NCBI RefSeq assembly: GCF_051622035.1
Contig: NC_135364.1
Coordinates: forward strand, 19,291,001-19,355,000
Origin: Arctopsyche grandis
Lineage: Eukaryota > Arthropoda > Insecta > Trichoptera > Hydropsychidae
Reading direction: 5' to 3'
Length of the DNA: 64,000 bases
Under the pieces are notes generated by a model, which was not told where the DNA came from, ran no database searches, and saw only the letters and a program-made list of their open reading frames with translations. Below are positions 48,625 to 59,946 of the stretch, one piece after another. The position numbers and the translations under genes were made by a program. Within the stretch, counting starts at the first letter, position 1; each line of letters starts with the position of its first letter.

Positions 48625-51600
48625 TCAAATGTAAGACGGCGCTTTGCTATATTTTCCCGAACTCGACGAAGAAGTTGACACTGCTTCATCGACAGTTTGT
48701 TGACACCAATAGGAATGCCTTTCAGAAGCGATATCGTACAGGTAGGTGATGTTGGGTCTTTCAGATGGCTCGGCTCTTATACAGACATCTACCAAATTAC
48801 GGTACTAAAAATAAATAAGTCAATATGACTCGACATTTTTTATTTTTAGCTCGAATAAATTCACTAAGAGACAAAAATATCAGATATTAATATACATATG
48901 TATATGTATTAATGTGTTTCAAATATGTTAATGTAATGTATTGATAATTTTTTATAATAAATGATAGTGAAGCATTAGTAACAGATAATATTATATGTAT
49001 CCACTTCTCATTTTTTTTTTCAATATACATATTTATGTATTGCCCTACATATTTTTTTTGTTTTTGTATTATGTATTTAAAAGTCATGAATTTTGAGTAA
49101 AGACGTTCATTTCTCAAGTATGACGTCCATTGAAGGAAAATAATGTACGCAACACTAATATTTAGTTCGAAACAATCCAATTGCTAATACCAGATTTCTT
49201 GAAGAAATTTTAATGACACTTTCAATAACAATTAAACAATTAATTAATTTTATGATCTTTGAACCTTTCTTGTTCATAGGTGAGTTTAAACATCAGTTAA
49301 TATTATGATACGATAAATTATTAATTTTTACATAGATACATACATACATATGTATATACCAGGAAGGCCTAACGTTAAACCCCAATGTGCCTTCCTAGCC
49401 AATTACAAACATTGCAGCATTTTTTATTGGTTGTGGCTATTTGCAGGTACTATATCTGCAAATTATTGGCAATTTGCAGGTACTATATCTGCGAATTATT
49501 GGCTATTTGCAGGTACTATATCTGCGACAGGCGCAAAGCCTTCTTTATTTTTTACTGAACTGATCCAGCACGACTTATTAGCCAGTAGTATGGCTCGGTG
49601 GTAGCGTTTATATTTAGCACTGAGAGGTTACCGGGTTCAATCCTGTGTTAATCTTTAAGGCTGCTTGTCAGACTTGGATATTTGGGACTCCAAGTCGATC
49701 GTTTCCTACCAGAGTTTGCCAATTTATCTGATTTCATTGTTAAACGGTTCCTCCATCAAATTGGCAAAAACCATGCTACCCACTATGTCACCAATATCTG
49801 TATTTTATTTATCTACAATATGTAAAAAAAAATATGCACAGATCTAAATCCATAGATGTCTCTTTGAATTAATTGATTAATTAATTAACTGCTAATTTCA
49901 TGTTCTTCAGCCTCTCGAAATACAGTGATTTATGTATGTAAAATGCTGCAATGTTTGTAATTAATTGTCTCGGAAGGCGCATTGGGGTCTACCTGTTAGG
50001 CCTTCCTGGTATATATCTATGTAAAAAAATTATAAAACGCAAAAACACTACTATATGATATAGTAGTAAGATACATATGTATGTCCTTAGTATTGTTCTG
50101 TATCTGCTCGACAAATTCAAATAAATAGATACTTGCGATTAATATTATAAACATTGTAATATGTACCTTTGTTGAATAAGCATAAGCAGGCAAGTTGTCA
50201 TAGTCACAATTTTCAATCTTTCTAATCAAAGCGAACAAATTCAATTTGTCACCATAAAATGGTGATTTTAGGGCAGCCATCTGAAAATGTGATCAAATAT
50301 GTACAAGATTTTAGGGAAAAGAGTTGTAGCATGTATTTTATAAAATAAATTACCTCATATAAAAGGCAACCCATTGACCAAATATCTGATTGAAAATTAT
50401 ATCCTTTCTCTTTAACCCTTTCAGGGCTCATGTAATATGGTGTTCCAACTAAAGAATGGGCAGCTACAGTTTTGTGGCTGAAAAAGCGACCCAAGCCCAA
50501 ATCTCCCATTTTTACAACACCGTCAGATGTAATAAAGACATTGGCTGGTTTTATATCTTAAAATTGCAAGACGAATTTAAGAAAAAGAAGTTGAACAAAT
50601 TTAATTAAATCACTGTAAATTATTCACAGTCATAATCGAAAATCATTAAATTCCACGAAACTAATTTTTTCCAGTCTTTTTTTTTGCATGTGTGGTTTAT
50701 AATAATGAGGCCGAGATATTTGTTGAGTGTAATCCTAATAAACACTATTGTTTAGGTTAATTCCATTGGGTATGGTTAGGTTTTATTTTAACAAGACTTA
50801 TTATTATTATATTAATAGATAGCTACTGATTAAACTGAAAATATTTACTCGTCTTTATTTGATATTATGATACAATAAATATAATCGATAACTAGAAATA
50901 CCAGTTAATAGTTCATTGATTCTGGTGAGAAAAGGTTACATAAGTTTATTAAAAATAATTAATACTGCATGAGTGTGACTTATGTATGTGGCAATTAAAT
51001 TTAAGAATTGTTTTTCATTTTAATTATGTGAACTGGAATATTGGTTAAAAGGTGACCAGGTTAGGTTAGGTTAAACAAATATCATATTATGTCATTCTGA
51101 ATGGAACTGGATTAATTTAACAGCACGTTTTATAACAATTTGCAAATAAAATAGACAATTCAAATTTTGAAAGATCGATTACTCATTAAATTTCTATATC
51201 ATATTATATTATATTTTGCTTGGACTCTTTTTCATATACCTCGGTGCATAATTCTTTTTGAATGCATGTGATCAATCGCGGCACATATTTGTACAAAATA
51301 TTTCCATATCGTCCTTTCCAAAATGAGCTTATTCCTTTTTCTAAAATTTCGTATAAGTCTGGCCAAATCTCCAGCGTCGGCCAACTCCAAAACAATGTGC
51401 AATTGCGAATCTGATATGAAAGATCCTAAATAGCTGATGATGTTAACATGGACGAGTTGCTGCAAATAACATATGTATGTATGTACATCTAATATTTTAC
51501 ACGTGCCAAACATAAACATACTTAGCTGTTTTACAGTTCATTTCATGTTAAAGGTCAAATAATAATTAATGAAAATCGACGCATATCATAGATCTAAACG

Positions 51601-51968
51601 TGTAATGGTGTATGTATACGCATAATATATGTATATATATATTAAAATAATATGTGAACCTTGAAATATTGTGTATTTCTTATCACGGGCACATTTATCG
51701 ACACCATGAGACATAGAAATGTATTATAATCATGTATAATAAGGCAAGAACGTGGTTGTGATTTCACAATCATGTCTTATCATTTGATAAATAAATATAA
51801 ACCTACTATTATTCTATACGTACGTACATAAGAGTTAAATAGTTAAAGATAATTGGCACTGCAACCAAAATTTGTGTCAAATGGCTTGATTTTCATTTAA
51901 GTCCATCTATAAATGATTGATATTATTATCATATATATAAAGACGGTAATCTGCGTGTGTGTGGGTGG

Positions 51969-52028
<60 letters not shown>

Positions 52029-53266
52029 TAACACTCGCCGAACATGAATGGATGAATCGATAAAAATCGATAAATTCATTTTTCGTCGGGACGAATTTGT
52101 CTCAAAAACTAAAAATTTATTTCAAATGTATAGAAAATTTATATTTAACATAATCTAAAACTTTAAAGCACAACAAATACACAACGGTTTATAATGTTAA
52201 ATATTCCTTCTCGCCATAAAAAAATACGTAATTATAATAATTTTATTTAGCGAGGTTTTGAACCATTTTTTTTGTTTTCATATAAAACAATTAAATATAT
52301 ATTTTTAATTGAAATTAATTTATATTTTAAGGATATTTGAAAAATAAAATTAATTCCAGGACGCCGAGTCGATCCTACCCCCTCGCGCCCAGATCAATAT
52401 ACGCTGACCACTACACAATGACCTATACGCTAACCACTATACTACTACAATATTCAATAATCGTACAGAACGTATGGGCAACCAATCAAAGCCGAGTTAA
52501 TCGATTTCGATTTGCAGTTGCCTCGGGGCGATAGCTAATAATAATAGAAAAAAATAGGAAGTCTTTAAATAAAGAATTGAAAACTCTCTATGGGCTATTT
52601 ACTAGTTTAAATAATAATACTCATGTAAAATGAAAAATATATACTACATCTATTACAATTCAAACAGCTTTTTATGCTTAAAATTTATACTTATCCTATG
52701 TGATAATATTTTACAAATTTATATACCACAATGAACTAATGAATAATAATATTCTTATTTTATTAAATTCATATAATTAATAAAATAAGAATATTGTTAT
52801 TTCAAATTATGTTCATATAACATAATAAACCAAAATTATGTATTTCTGATTTAAATTGAAATGTGTAGATGTACTTAATTTGCATTTTTAAACAAAGACA
52901 TAATCTAAACCAGTAAATTCGTAACTATTCATTAAACAAAAAGGATTTAAATATTTTAGAGAGTGTAGTAGAGACTATAGTGTACATAAATATGAAATTT
53001 ATCACCTGCAATAAATTAATTTCCTTTAAACAGTCCATACGAGCTGACGCATCTACCATATCATAAAAATGTATCTTTTTAACAGCTACTAGTCTTCCAT
53101 CGTCAACTGAAGTGACTCGGTAAACTTCAGAGAATTGACCTCGACCTATACGCTTTTCGAATATGAACTTTTCAACGTTGCAATACTTTTTGTTCTCGTT
53201 TGTTAAATTTGTAATGATTTCGTCCTCCATTTTGAAGAGTTCCTTTGTACTCAGAATGTGTTCCAT
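48625..53266 (-). CDS. NEK6/NEK7-type serine/threonine kinase
   Basis: Five exons in transcript order, 53266-53006, 51459-51240, 50556-50354, 50280-50167 and 48804-48625, give 325 residues; phases agree. The P-loop is GRGQFSEV (41-48), with catalytic Lys63 (VAVKKI). Other family motifs are the ELADAGDL hinge and HRD with Asp161 (MHRDIKPANV). The metal site is DLG rather than DFG (Asp179, [11 protein letters not shown]), as in human NEK6/7. Activation segment [15 protein letters not shown] puts the expected NEK7-type activating serine at 195. The rest matches NEK7 closely ([47 protein letters not shown]). Vertebrate NEK6/7 act below NEK9 in spindle assembly and cytokinesis. The short Ser-rich C-tail is insect-specific. 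Large introns hold nested transposons, but no exon is damaged. Confidence 0.93.
49429..49544. mobile_element. truncated end of the MULE-like MITE
   Basis: GGTTGTGGCTATTTGCAGG followed by three units of about 33 bp (TACTATATCTGC.AATTATTGG..) and the GACAGGCGCAAAGCCTTC block, then cut off at TTTATTTTTT. The opposite end is absent. Confidence 0.8.
49580..49890 (+). mobile_element. tRNA-derived SINE
   Basis: An A-box-like TGGCTCGGTGGTAGCG (from 49,591) and a B box GGTTCAATCC (49,634-49,643) sit at tRNA-like spacing. An unrelated body follows (TTTGGGACTCCAAGTCGATC, GTTAAACGGTTCCTCCATC), and the tail is rich in TTGATTAATTAATTA. This is the pol III promoter layout of a SINE. It is not a tRNA gene because the acceptor stem and anticodon arm do not fold. 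Confidence 0.7.
50557..51239 (-). other. intron 2 of the NEK kinase gene
   Basis: AT-rich intron. A GGTTAGGTTAGGTTA run near 51,060 is telomere-repeat-like but only three units long. Confidence 0.5.
51955..52026. repeat. (GT)n microsatellite in NEK intron 1
   Basis: About 70 bp of GT. It is preceded by ATATATATAAAGACGGTAAT, which resembles the inverted 3' tail of an RTE-type LINE. Confidence 0.9.
52360..52550 (-). mobile_element. tRNA-Asp-like SINE or tRNA relic
   Basis: On the minus strand TAGTAGTATAGTGGTTAGCG (from about 52,447) is a near match to the A-box arm of tRNA-Asp/Glu. It recurs immediately as TAGTGGTCAGCG. GGATCGACTC (52,375-52,366) is a B-box-like word. The duplicated A box and absent stems rule out a working tRNA. 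The right edge, GTTGCCTCGGGGCGATAGC, matches a repeat end near 33,250. Confidence 0.55.
52745..52798. repeat. 22-bp-arm AT hairpin in NEK intron 1
   Basis: AATAATATTCTTATTTTATT..., inverted with one mismatch after a 10-bp loop. Confidence 0.7.
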
Positions 53267-53819
53267 TCCACTTTATACATATACATATTATAAAATCGAT
53301 ATAATACTGTCGTTACTTGCGTGTCCTACTATATTAACATGCAATGAGATCTAATCCTGTCCAATTATACTTTGAAAAATATATTATTATAAAAAATATA
53401 TATACAATTTTTGTTTCTATGTTTTTAATCTCCATTTTTAAAAAAATATTTGTAAAAACGTATGCAACATTTTTTTTCAACTTCATAAAAACATGACATT
53501 GATTTAAAATCACGGTCAAGTCTGTCGTGTATTCATATGTTGACATATTGATAAGTCGAAAATCATACTCATTCCAATATTGAAAGTATTTAAGTAGATT
53601 ATTAGCCTAAACTTTGACATTTATCAGTCTGTTAGTTGTCAAGTATGAACATTCAATACAAATGAATCAATATTTGTATGTTTGGGTAGTAAAAATGCAT
53701 TTAAATTAATCAATGCATTTTTTACTTATAATATAAACAGCGTGTATATTTATATTCTATATAGTTCAAATGCAAAAAATAACATAAAAAATAAAAAATA
53801 ATATCTTCACTTATTTTCG
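53267..53819. other. upstream flank of the NEK kinase gene
   Basis: AT-rich; the promoter must lie here or in an unseen 5' exon. No clear motif. Confidence 0.4.
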
Positions 53820-54620
53820 ACATTATTTAAATTAAATTTGAGAAACGATTTGGAAATAATTGAAAGTGATCGATTAACGAACATAATTAATAAAAATGCA
53901 GAAGAAGAAATAATGAGAACTTGGAACGCCGTTCCAGAAATCTTTAGCGATTTAAGAAAACTAGCGAGGTTAATATTATCAATTTTCTCTTCTACATACA
54001 TATGTTTGAGTCATTATTTTCAGAAATGAATTTTATAAAATGTAGTTTAAGAAATAGAATGACTGATGAATCCAGTTGGTCGTGTGTATCATTACTAAAA
54101 GTGACGAAATATGAACGAGATATTAAGAATTTGTCATCGAATTTACAACAAAAATCTCACTGATATATATTATATTTTTTACACATCTCCTTTACGTTTC
54201 ACTTACGATTATAATTCAGGAAAAAGTTTGCCTCTTATCCGATCGTTTTCATATTTTGCCATATTGCTCATTTTGGTCATCAATATAAGTAAATGGATCC
54301 TCCGCCATTACGATAGAGATAAAATATCGTTTAAGAAGCTTTTCAAGTCCGAAAATTTTTAATCTCGGTGACGTTTGGTAGTCATTAATTTTATACATAG
54401 ATGGCGGTAGTAAAAAAAATTATTGGTGTTTTTATTCAAAATATTAATTTTTTATTGATTATGACTTTATTTTGAAAAAACTCTATTGTAATTTTTAGCT
54501 AAATCATTTTTTATTTTTTCTATTTTGTTAGTTTTTTTTACTGTTTGGGCACGCCACACAATCGAGATATAATATTTGAGAATTTTTGTCACGCGGACCC
54601 AAAAAGGTTCGCTATTCCTG
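53820..54620 (+). mobile_element. hAT remnant, transposase C-terminus and right end
   Basis: Plus strand: RNDLEIIESDRLTNIINKN, then EEIMRTWNAVPEIFSDLRKL, then after frame changes STYIC, MNFIKCSLRNRMTDES, and VTKYERDIKNLSSNLQQ with a stop near 54,160. This is the hAT dimerisation region and C-terminus of the GTF2IRD2/ZBED type. The right terminus is AAAAAGGTTCGCTATTCCTG, ending at 54,620 (TIR CAGGAATAGCGAACC). The 5' half is missing. Confidence 0.75.
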
Positions 54621-54648
54621 GTCTATATTATAGGATTTCCCAAACTAT

Positions 54649-55031
54649 TGTTGCGTAGGGGTGGGTGGAGGATCCAAGTAAAAGGCCAACAATCGTTTCA
54701 CAGCATTTATTGATGATTCAGGAGATACACGCAGTGTCACTGCTGAGTCCAGAATGAATTATATCGCCTACGTACCGCCTTATAAAGGGTAGATCTCTCA
54801 GGACGCCTAATCTGTTTACCTGTTGTATAGTCACGTATTCGGATATGTATTTCCAAGACATTGGGTCTTCCCGTACAAATTCTGAGAAATAACTAATAGC
54901 GGTCATTGTTTAGCCTAAATGCACTTAGAGTCCAGATATAATCTTTGGAAGTAAGTGCATGCATTTAGTTAACCGATAACAGATATCCGTTGGTCTAAGT
55001 ACAATTCGCTCAATCCACGGCGTACGTAACA
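54649..55031 (-). repeat. LTR (3' LTR in element orientation)
   Basis: TG...CA bounded and equal in length to its partner at 57,302. A short duplication of the LTR edge (CCACGGCGTACGTAACA) follows just inside the element. Confidence 0.85.
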
Positions 55032-57301
55032 TTGCCTCCCTCTTGGAAGGCAATCCACGGCGTACGTAACAGCTACAATGGAAACAATGACATTTAAATT
55101 CTACTACCGTTACCTTTACAATTGAAACAATTACATTAAACCTTCGTTAAACTTCAATTTACGACACCTTTACAATGTAAAAAAAAACATTTAAAATTTC
55201 GTTACACTACGATTTACGTCACCTTTACAATGGAAACAATTACATTAAACTTTTGTTAAACTTCAATTTACGACACCTTTACAATGTAAACAATTACGTT
55301 AAACTTTCGTTAAACTTCAATTTACGTCAACTTTACAATGGAAACAGTTACATTACATTTATAATCCCCTAAAATTAGTCATCCGATGTTCTACATTTGG
55401 AAATCATTATTTGTTAGCTATTCGGTCCAAAATTTTCTCACGTGTTTGGTCCATGTTGCTCGTATCACCAAAGTCCAAATTTGCTATGGCAGCCCCGTAT
55501 TCCTGTCATGTGGTCCAGCATCCTGCTACAGACCAACGTTCAACCCAGAACGTGCTCCAAAGCCATGTCCCACAAGAATCGCTCCCATCCTCACAAAAGT
55601 GACTTGGTCCATGTCTCTCGTGTCACCATCGTCCAAATTTGCTACGGTGGCCCAGTGTTCCTATGTCATGTGGCCCAGCACCCTGCTGCAGACCAACGTT
55701 CAACCCAGAACGTGCTCCAAAGCCATGTCCCACAAGAATCGCCACCATCCTCACAAAAATGACGGTTGACCCTGGAAAATGTGCACCCCTCAGTCTGCCA
55801 CTCTGTTGGTGGTGCTTCTTTTCCGTTCCCTTGACCCTGGAAAATGTGCACACCTCAGTCTGCCACTCTGCTGGTTGTGTTTCTTTTCCGTTCCATTGAC
55901 CTTGGTAAATGTGCACCCAACAGTCTGCCACTCTGTTGAATGTGCTTCTTTTCCGTTCCATTGACCCAACTGAAATCCATTTCTTTTTGATGTATTTTCC
56001 CGTTACATCTGCGAGATGATCTAAACACTGCTGCAACTGTCCATGTATTTTTTCAGGTACTCGTGTTTCCACTAGTTTCCAACTAGATTTTTTTCGATGT
56101 TGACGTATATCAATTGTTCCGCTCTCTCTCGTTGAAGTCGCGATCTGGCGTTTCTTCGGTTTCAAATGCCGTCACGTGGTTGATCCAAGTCGCTCGTTTC
56201 CCCAACGTCCAAATTTGTTGCGGTGGCCCCGTCTTCCTGTCATGTGGCCCAGCATCTTGCTGCAGACCAACGCTCCACCCAGAACGTGCTTCCGTTGCCA
56301 TTCCCTCTGAAGCGATGCCTCTTTCCTCCCAAAAGTGACTTGATTGACTCCGCCGACTGACCAACCAACATTTATCCAATCTGATAAATGTGCCTCTCTG
56401 CCGTTGCATGGTTCCGATTGAATTCCATTTCAATCCATTTACTTTCCGACTCTTCCAATTAGACTCGACTAGTTTCCAATTAGATTTTTTTCCAGTTTGT
56501 TGACATCTGCCGTCAACAAACAGTTGAAGGGAATAGTGGCTTGTAATCGACATCTCTCAGTTGTAGTCGATCTCCACTCCTCTTCTGACGACGATGCTTT
56601 CCCGTGGATCGTCGTCACCTACAGCCGCTAATTATTGCTACTTGCGGCGAATTGGCGAACTGCCCTCGTCCCGGTCGCCCTTTGGATGACTCTGCAATTG
56701 CCGGATGCTGTTCTCCGATGTTGCCCTTGACAACGCCTCAAGTTGTCCTCTCCCGGCAGTACTTGTACGAAACCTCCAGTTTCGTAACCTCCTTCCGTCA
56801 TCCCGATGAATTCTTGCTCCTCCGCATTCCTGCTCTCCGCTCCTCTTCTGACACGATGCTTTCCCGTGGATCGTCGTCCCCAACAGCCGCTAATTCTTGG
56901 TACTTGCGGCGTAAGTGGACCGGTGAACTGCATTCGTCCCAGTCGACCTTTGGATCACTCTGCCTCTGCCGGTTCCTGCCCCTCGTCGACAGTGTCTCCA
57001 GTTGTCCTCTCCCGGCAGCGTCTGTACGAATGCTTCGTATCCCTCTTCCGTCATCCCAATGGATTCTTGGCGGCCACCGCCGATAATGTCAAAGTCGAGT
57101 TGCAGTGATAACTGCAATTCGACAACCGAATATGTGATGACCGATTCTGTGTGTTGCAGTGAAAACTGCATTTTTTTGTTTCGTGTCTCCATGGCTCGAA
57201 CTCTCTCCTACAGCTCCCGAGGATGGCTTCGCTGTAGCTTCTCTTCCTTCGCTGGTGACTTTGTTCCACGGCCCATCTTGGATCCCACTTCTGACGACCA
57301 G

Positions 57302-57684
57302 TGTTGCGTAGGGGTGGGTGGAGGATCCAAGTAAAAGGCCAACAATCGTTTCACAGCATTTATTGATGATTCAGGAGATACACGCAGTGTCACTGCTGAG
57401 TCCAGAATGAATTATATCGCCTACGTACCGCCTTATAAAGGGTAGATCTCTCAGGACGCCTAATCTGTTTACCTGTTGTATAGTCACGTATTCGGATATG
57501 TATTTCCAAGACATTGGGTCTTCCCGTACCGATTCTGAGAAATAACTAATAACGGTCATTGTTTAGCCTAAATGCACTTAGAGTCCAGATATAATCTTTG
57601 GAAGTAAGTGCATGCATTTAGTTAACCGATAACAGATATCCGTTGGTCTAAGTACAATTCGCTCAATCCACGGCGTACGTAACA
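57302..57684 (-). repeat. LTR (5' LTR in element orientation)
   Basis: Partner of 54,649-55,031. Followed on the minus strand by the tRNA-Leu-type primer-binding site one base away. Confidence 0.85.
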
Positions 57685-57688
57685 CTAT

Positions 57689-58182
57689 GTTCCGCGGAAC
57701 TTTAATAGGTGTTCCGCGACAATTTGGAAAGGTTTTCAATAAAACACATTTAAAGATCTTCTACTTCATATTGAAAGGCGAGTGATGATCAATATCAACT
57801 GATGTTTATTGTGAGTTATTGGTCTTCTTGAAGGCACAAAATAAATCAGGACAAAATCTTGTTGAAGTTTTAACAAATCATTCATGGTTGCAAAAACTTG
57901 TATATCTGGCAGATATTTTTACCAAGTGCAATAAAGTTAACTTATCATTACAAAGAAAAACGTATTGTAATTTTAATACAAGTGAAAAAAGTGCATCTTT
58001 TGATAAAAAAAAATACAATTTTGCAACGAAGTCAAAGTGCAGGGATAGGCTCGACGCCACACCAGATATTAGAATGCAACTTACCAATATTGTGCCTAAT
58101 ATCAAAAAGATATGCAATTCAAGGATTCAAAATAAATTTAACCCTGTCAATAAATTTGTCTTTTGAAATGGTTGCATTGTGA
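57689..58182 (+). mobile_element. second hAT remnant, split by the LTR element
   Basis: Joining 54,633-54,648 to 57,689 gives ATTTCCCAAACTATGTTCCGC, the usual start of a ZBED-type hAT, followed by GGTGTTCCGCGAC. Downstream 57,819-58,166 encodes KSGQNLVEVLTNHSWLQKLV and YLADIFTKCNKVNLSLQRK, the W..KL.YLADIF..+N.+NLSLQGK motif of ZBED5/SCAND3-like transposases. The rest is lost. The LTR insertion is therefore younger than this hAT. Confidence 0.8.
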
Positions 58183-58244
58183 TCTGATATTATGATTTTT
58201 TTCAACATTGAAAAACTAACGGTGAAGAGTGACCAAAGTGTATC

Positions 58245-58839
58245 GGTTGTGGCTATTTGCAGGTAATATATCTGCAAATTATTGGCTATTTGCAGGTACT
58301 ATATCTGCGAATTATTGGCTATTTGCAGGTACTATATCTGCGACAGTCGCAAAGCATTCTGCGCATGCGTGTGAACTGTCACTATCAGCTTGTTTACTGT
58401 TAAAATTTTGTTTTAAACCTCTTAAAATTTAGTTCAAACTCGTGAAGTGACGTAGAGTAAAAAATATAATCCAAATTAGTTAATATTATTAATTGTTAGA
58501 AAGTTATTATCATATACAACGTATAGTACCTACATACAAGTACAAACGCGAACAAGCTAAATTATATAAATATATTATGATGACGTGCGAAATTTATTTG
58601 CCCCGTGTATAATGAACGATTGATTAAAAAAGTCTAGCATACATTAAATATAAGAAATTATAATCGGATTATAAGTTCACGCCAATGCGCAGAAGGCTTT
58701 GCGCCTGTCGCAGATATAGTACCTGCAAATAGCCATTAATTCGCAGATATAGTACCTGCAAATAGCCATTAATTCGCAGATATAGTACCTGCAAATAGCC
58801 ATTAATTCGCAGATATAGTACCTGCAAATAGCCACAACC
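58245..58839. mobile_element. MULE-like MITE with iterated ends, full copy
   Basis: 595 bp with ends GGTTGTGGCTATTTGCAGG / CCTGCAAATAGCCACAACC. The left end has three units of about 33 bp and the right end four. Inside each array is the GCGCAAAGC.TTCTGCGCAT / ATGCGCAGAAGGCTTTGCGC block. 9-bp flanks AAGTGTATC and AAATGTATG match at 7 of 9 positions. The apparent repetitive ORFs on both strands come from the units. No transposase. Confidence 0.85.
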
Positions 58840-59344
58840 AAATGTATGTGCATATATGCAGCTAATTTCATACAAAATTCGATATAAAACTACCACGTTG
58901 AAAATGTTATACGTATACTTACTTAATCAAACTATATGTTATACTAATTACGCTAGATTGAATTCTAACGAAACTTTAGAGTACAAAGTTTTAGACAAAA
59001 GAAATTCCAACGACATTTTAGAGTCTAGAGTTTAGACAAACATGATTTCACATTTAGGTCAAACTAGGTTATATCAGGTCACGTTAGATTAAATTGTATC
59101 CCTGCATGCAAATTTTATCTCAACGATGCTGATTTTACAAATTTAATTGAGTTGATTTAGCATTATTCATATAAGAAAGATTACTGTATGTAATTGAACT
59201 GGTATATAAACAGTAGTTGACCACGTGAACTTTGAAGTTAGCATCTGTGTAAACCTTGTGTGCTACATGTGTATATGACAGGGCTACTAAAACTTTTTAA
59301 GTAGCAGACTGATTTAGATATATGTAATATGTATGTATCTTTCG

Positions 59345-59460
59345 ATCAATGGCGTGCCGTGGAAATCTCCCCATTTTGGTCGCACAGCCTTACTTATATG
59401 TGTGCGCGAGCAGGATACTAGGTGACGTCATACCGAGTCCCCTTGTATCCTGAACGGTTT
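59345..59460. mobile_element. worn end of the CAGTGGCG-type element
   Basis: TCAATGGCGTGCCGTGGAAA, GTCGCACAGCCTTACTTATA and GTGTGCGCGAGCAGGATAC parallel 8,096-8,170 and 47,874-48,005. Confidence 0.55.
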
Positions 59461-59575
59461 GATTTCTTTAGAATTGGATAGATATTATCTAATGGAATTG
59501 ATATTATAGAATTTTCACGTTTTTGATCTAGATGGCACCAAAAGTTGCTGTCTTCCTGTATGAATAGTAGGGCTT

Positions 59576-59946
59576 GGTGCATACGATCGACAAGCGCCAG
59601 ACAGACTGAACCACAGATTAACTAGATGGCTGCTTTAAACGCAATTCTCGACTTCACGAATAATAGATTGCACATCAGATGACGAGTAACCTTTCGATGT
59701 GCACAGATGCAATTATTAAAATGGTAATTATTAAAATTGAGTTGGATCTTTCTGGCGAGTTTTTAATAATTTAATAAGGAAAAATTCGGAACTAAAGTAT
59801 CAGAAGCACAGAACGTATACAGGGTAGGTATGTCGGGACTTTGGGTAGATTTCACTTAGTGTAAGTGCGAGCAGTGCGCACGCATAAGGTACACGTGTCG
59901 TTAATCTGTGGTTCAGTCTGTCTGGCGCTTGTCGATCGTTTGCACC
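59576..59946. mobile_element. MITE with about 46-bp inverted ends, copy 2
   Basis: Same family and orientation as 8,791-9,129, about 90-95% similar by eye. It retains the block (ACTTCACGAATAATAGATTG...) deleted from copy 1. Confidence 0.8.

Larger units (their letters stand above)
49359..50009. mobile_element. TA-target MITE with about 66-bp inverted ends, host of nested insertions
   Basis: The left end (CCAGGAAGGCCTAACGTTAA, then ACCCCAATGTGCCTTCC and TACAAACATTGCAGCATTTT) is inverted at the right end with few changes. TA dinucleotides flank both sides (49357-49358 and 50010-50011), compatible with a Tc1/mariner-type target duplication. A MULE-MITE end (49429-49544) and a SINE (about 49,580-49,890) fill the interior. 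Lies in intron 4 of the NEK kinase gene. Confidence 0.8.
54649..57684 (-). mobile_element. non-autonomous LTR retrotransposon fossil, probably Ty3/gypsy
   Basis: Two direct 383-bp LTRs (54649-55031 and 57302-57684), each TGTTGCG...CGTAACA, differ at only about three positions by eye. A 4-bp target duplication CTAT flanks the element (54645-54648 and 57685-57688). It is in minus orientation. Next to the 57,302 LTR a primer-binding site reads TGGTCGTCAGAAGTGGGATC, close to a tRNA-Leu 3' end; next to the other LTR is a polypurine tract, AAGAGGGAGGCAA. The 2.3-kb interior has no recognisable gag, protease, reverse transcriptase or integrase. Instead it holds tandem repeats (about 66-bp units near 55,060-55,350, about 165-bp and 70-bp units to 55,980, about 265-bp units near 56,590-57,100). 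Young, judging by LTR similarity, but coding-dead. Confidence 0.85.

Noticed and set aside
49591-49660. tRNA gene
   Set aside because: A and B boxes are present but no cloverleaf can be drawn; followed by a SINE body and tail.
51050-51075. TTAGG telomere-like repeats
   Set aside because: Only three GGTTA units inside an intron; too few to mean an interstitial telomere array.
52366-52447. tRNA-Asp gene on the minus strand
   Set aside because: The A-box arm is duplicated and stems are missing; best read as a SINE or relic.
54111-54362. 83-codon ORF after the hAT remnant
   Set aside because: It overlaps the transposase C-terminus in another frame and has no independent support.
55623-57334. 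Overlapping ORFs on both strands inside the LTR element
   Set aside because: They are translations of tandem repeats without any retroviral domain.
58669-58896. Spaced direct repeats that could suggest a CRISPR-like array
   Set aside because: Units are contiguous, form inverted ends of a 595-bp element with 9-bp duplications, and the genome is eukaryotic.
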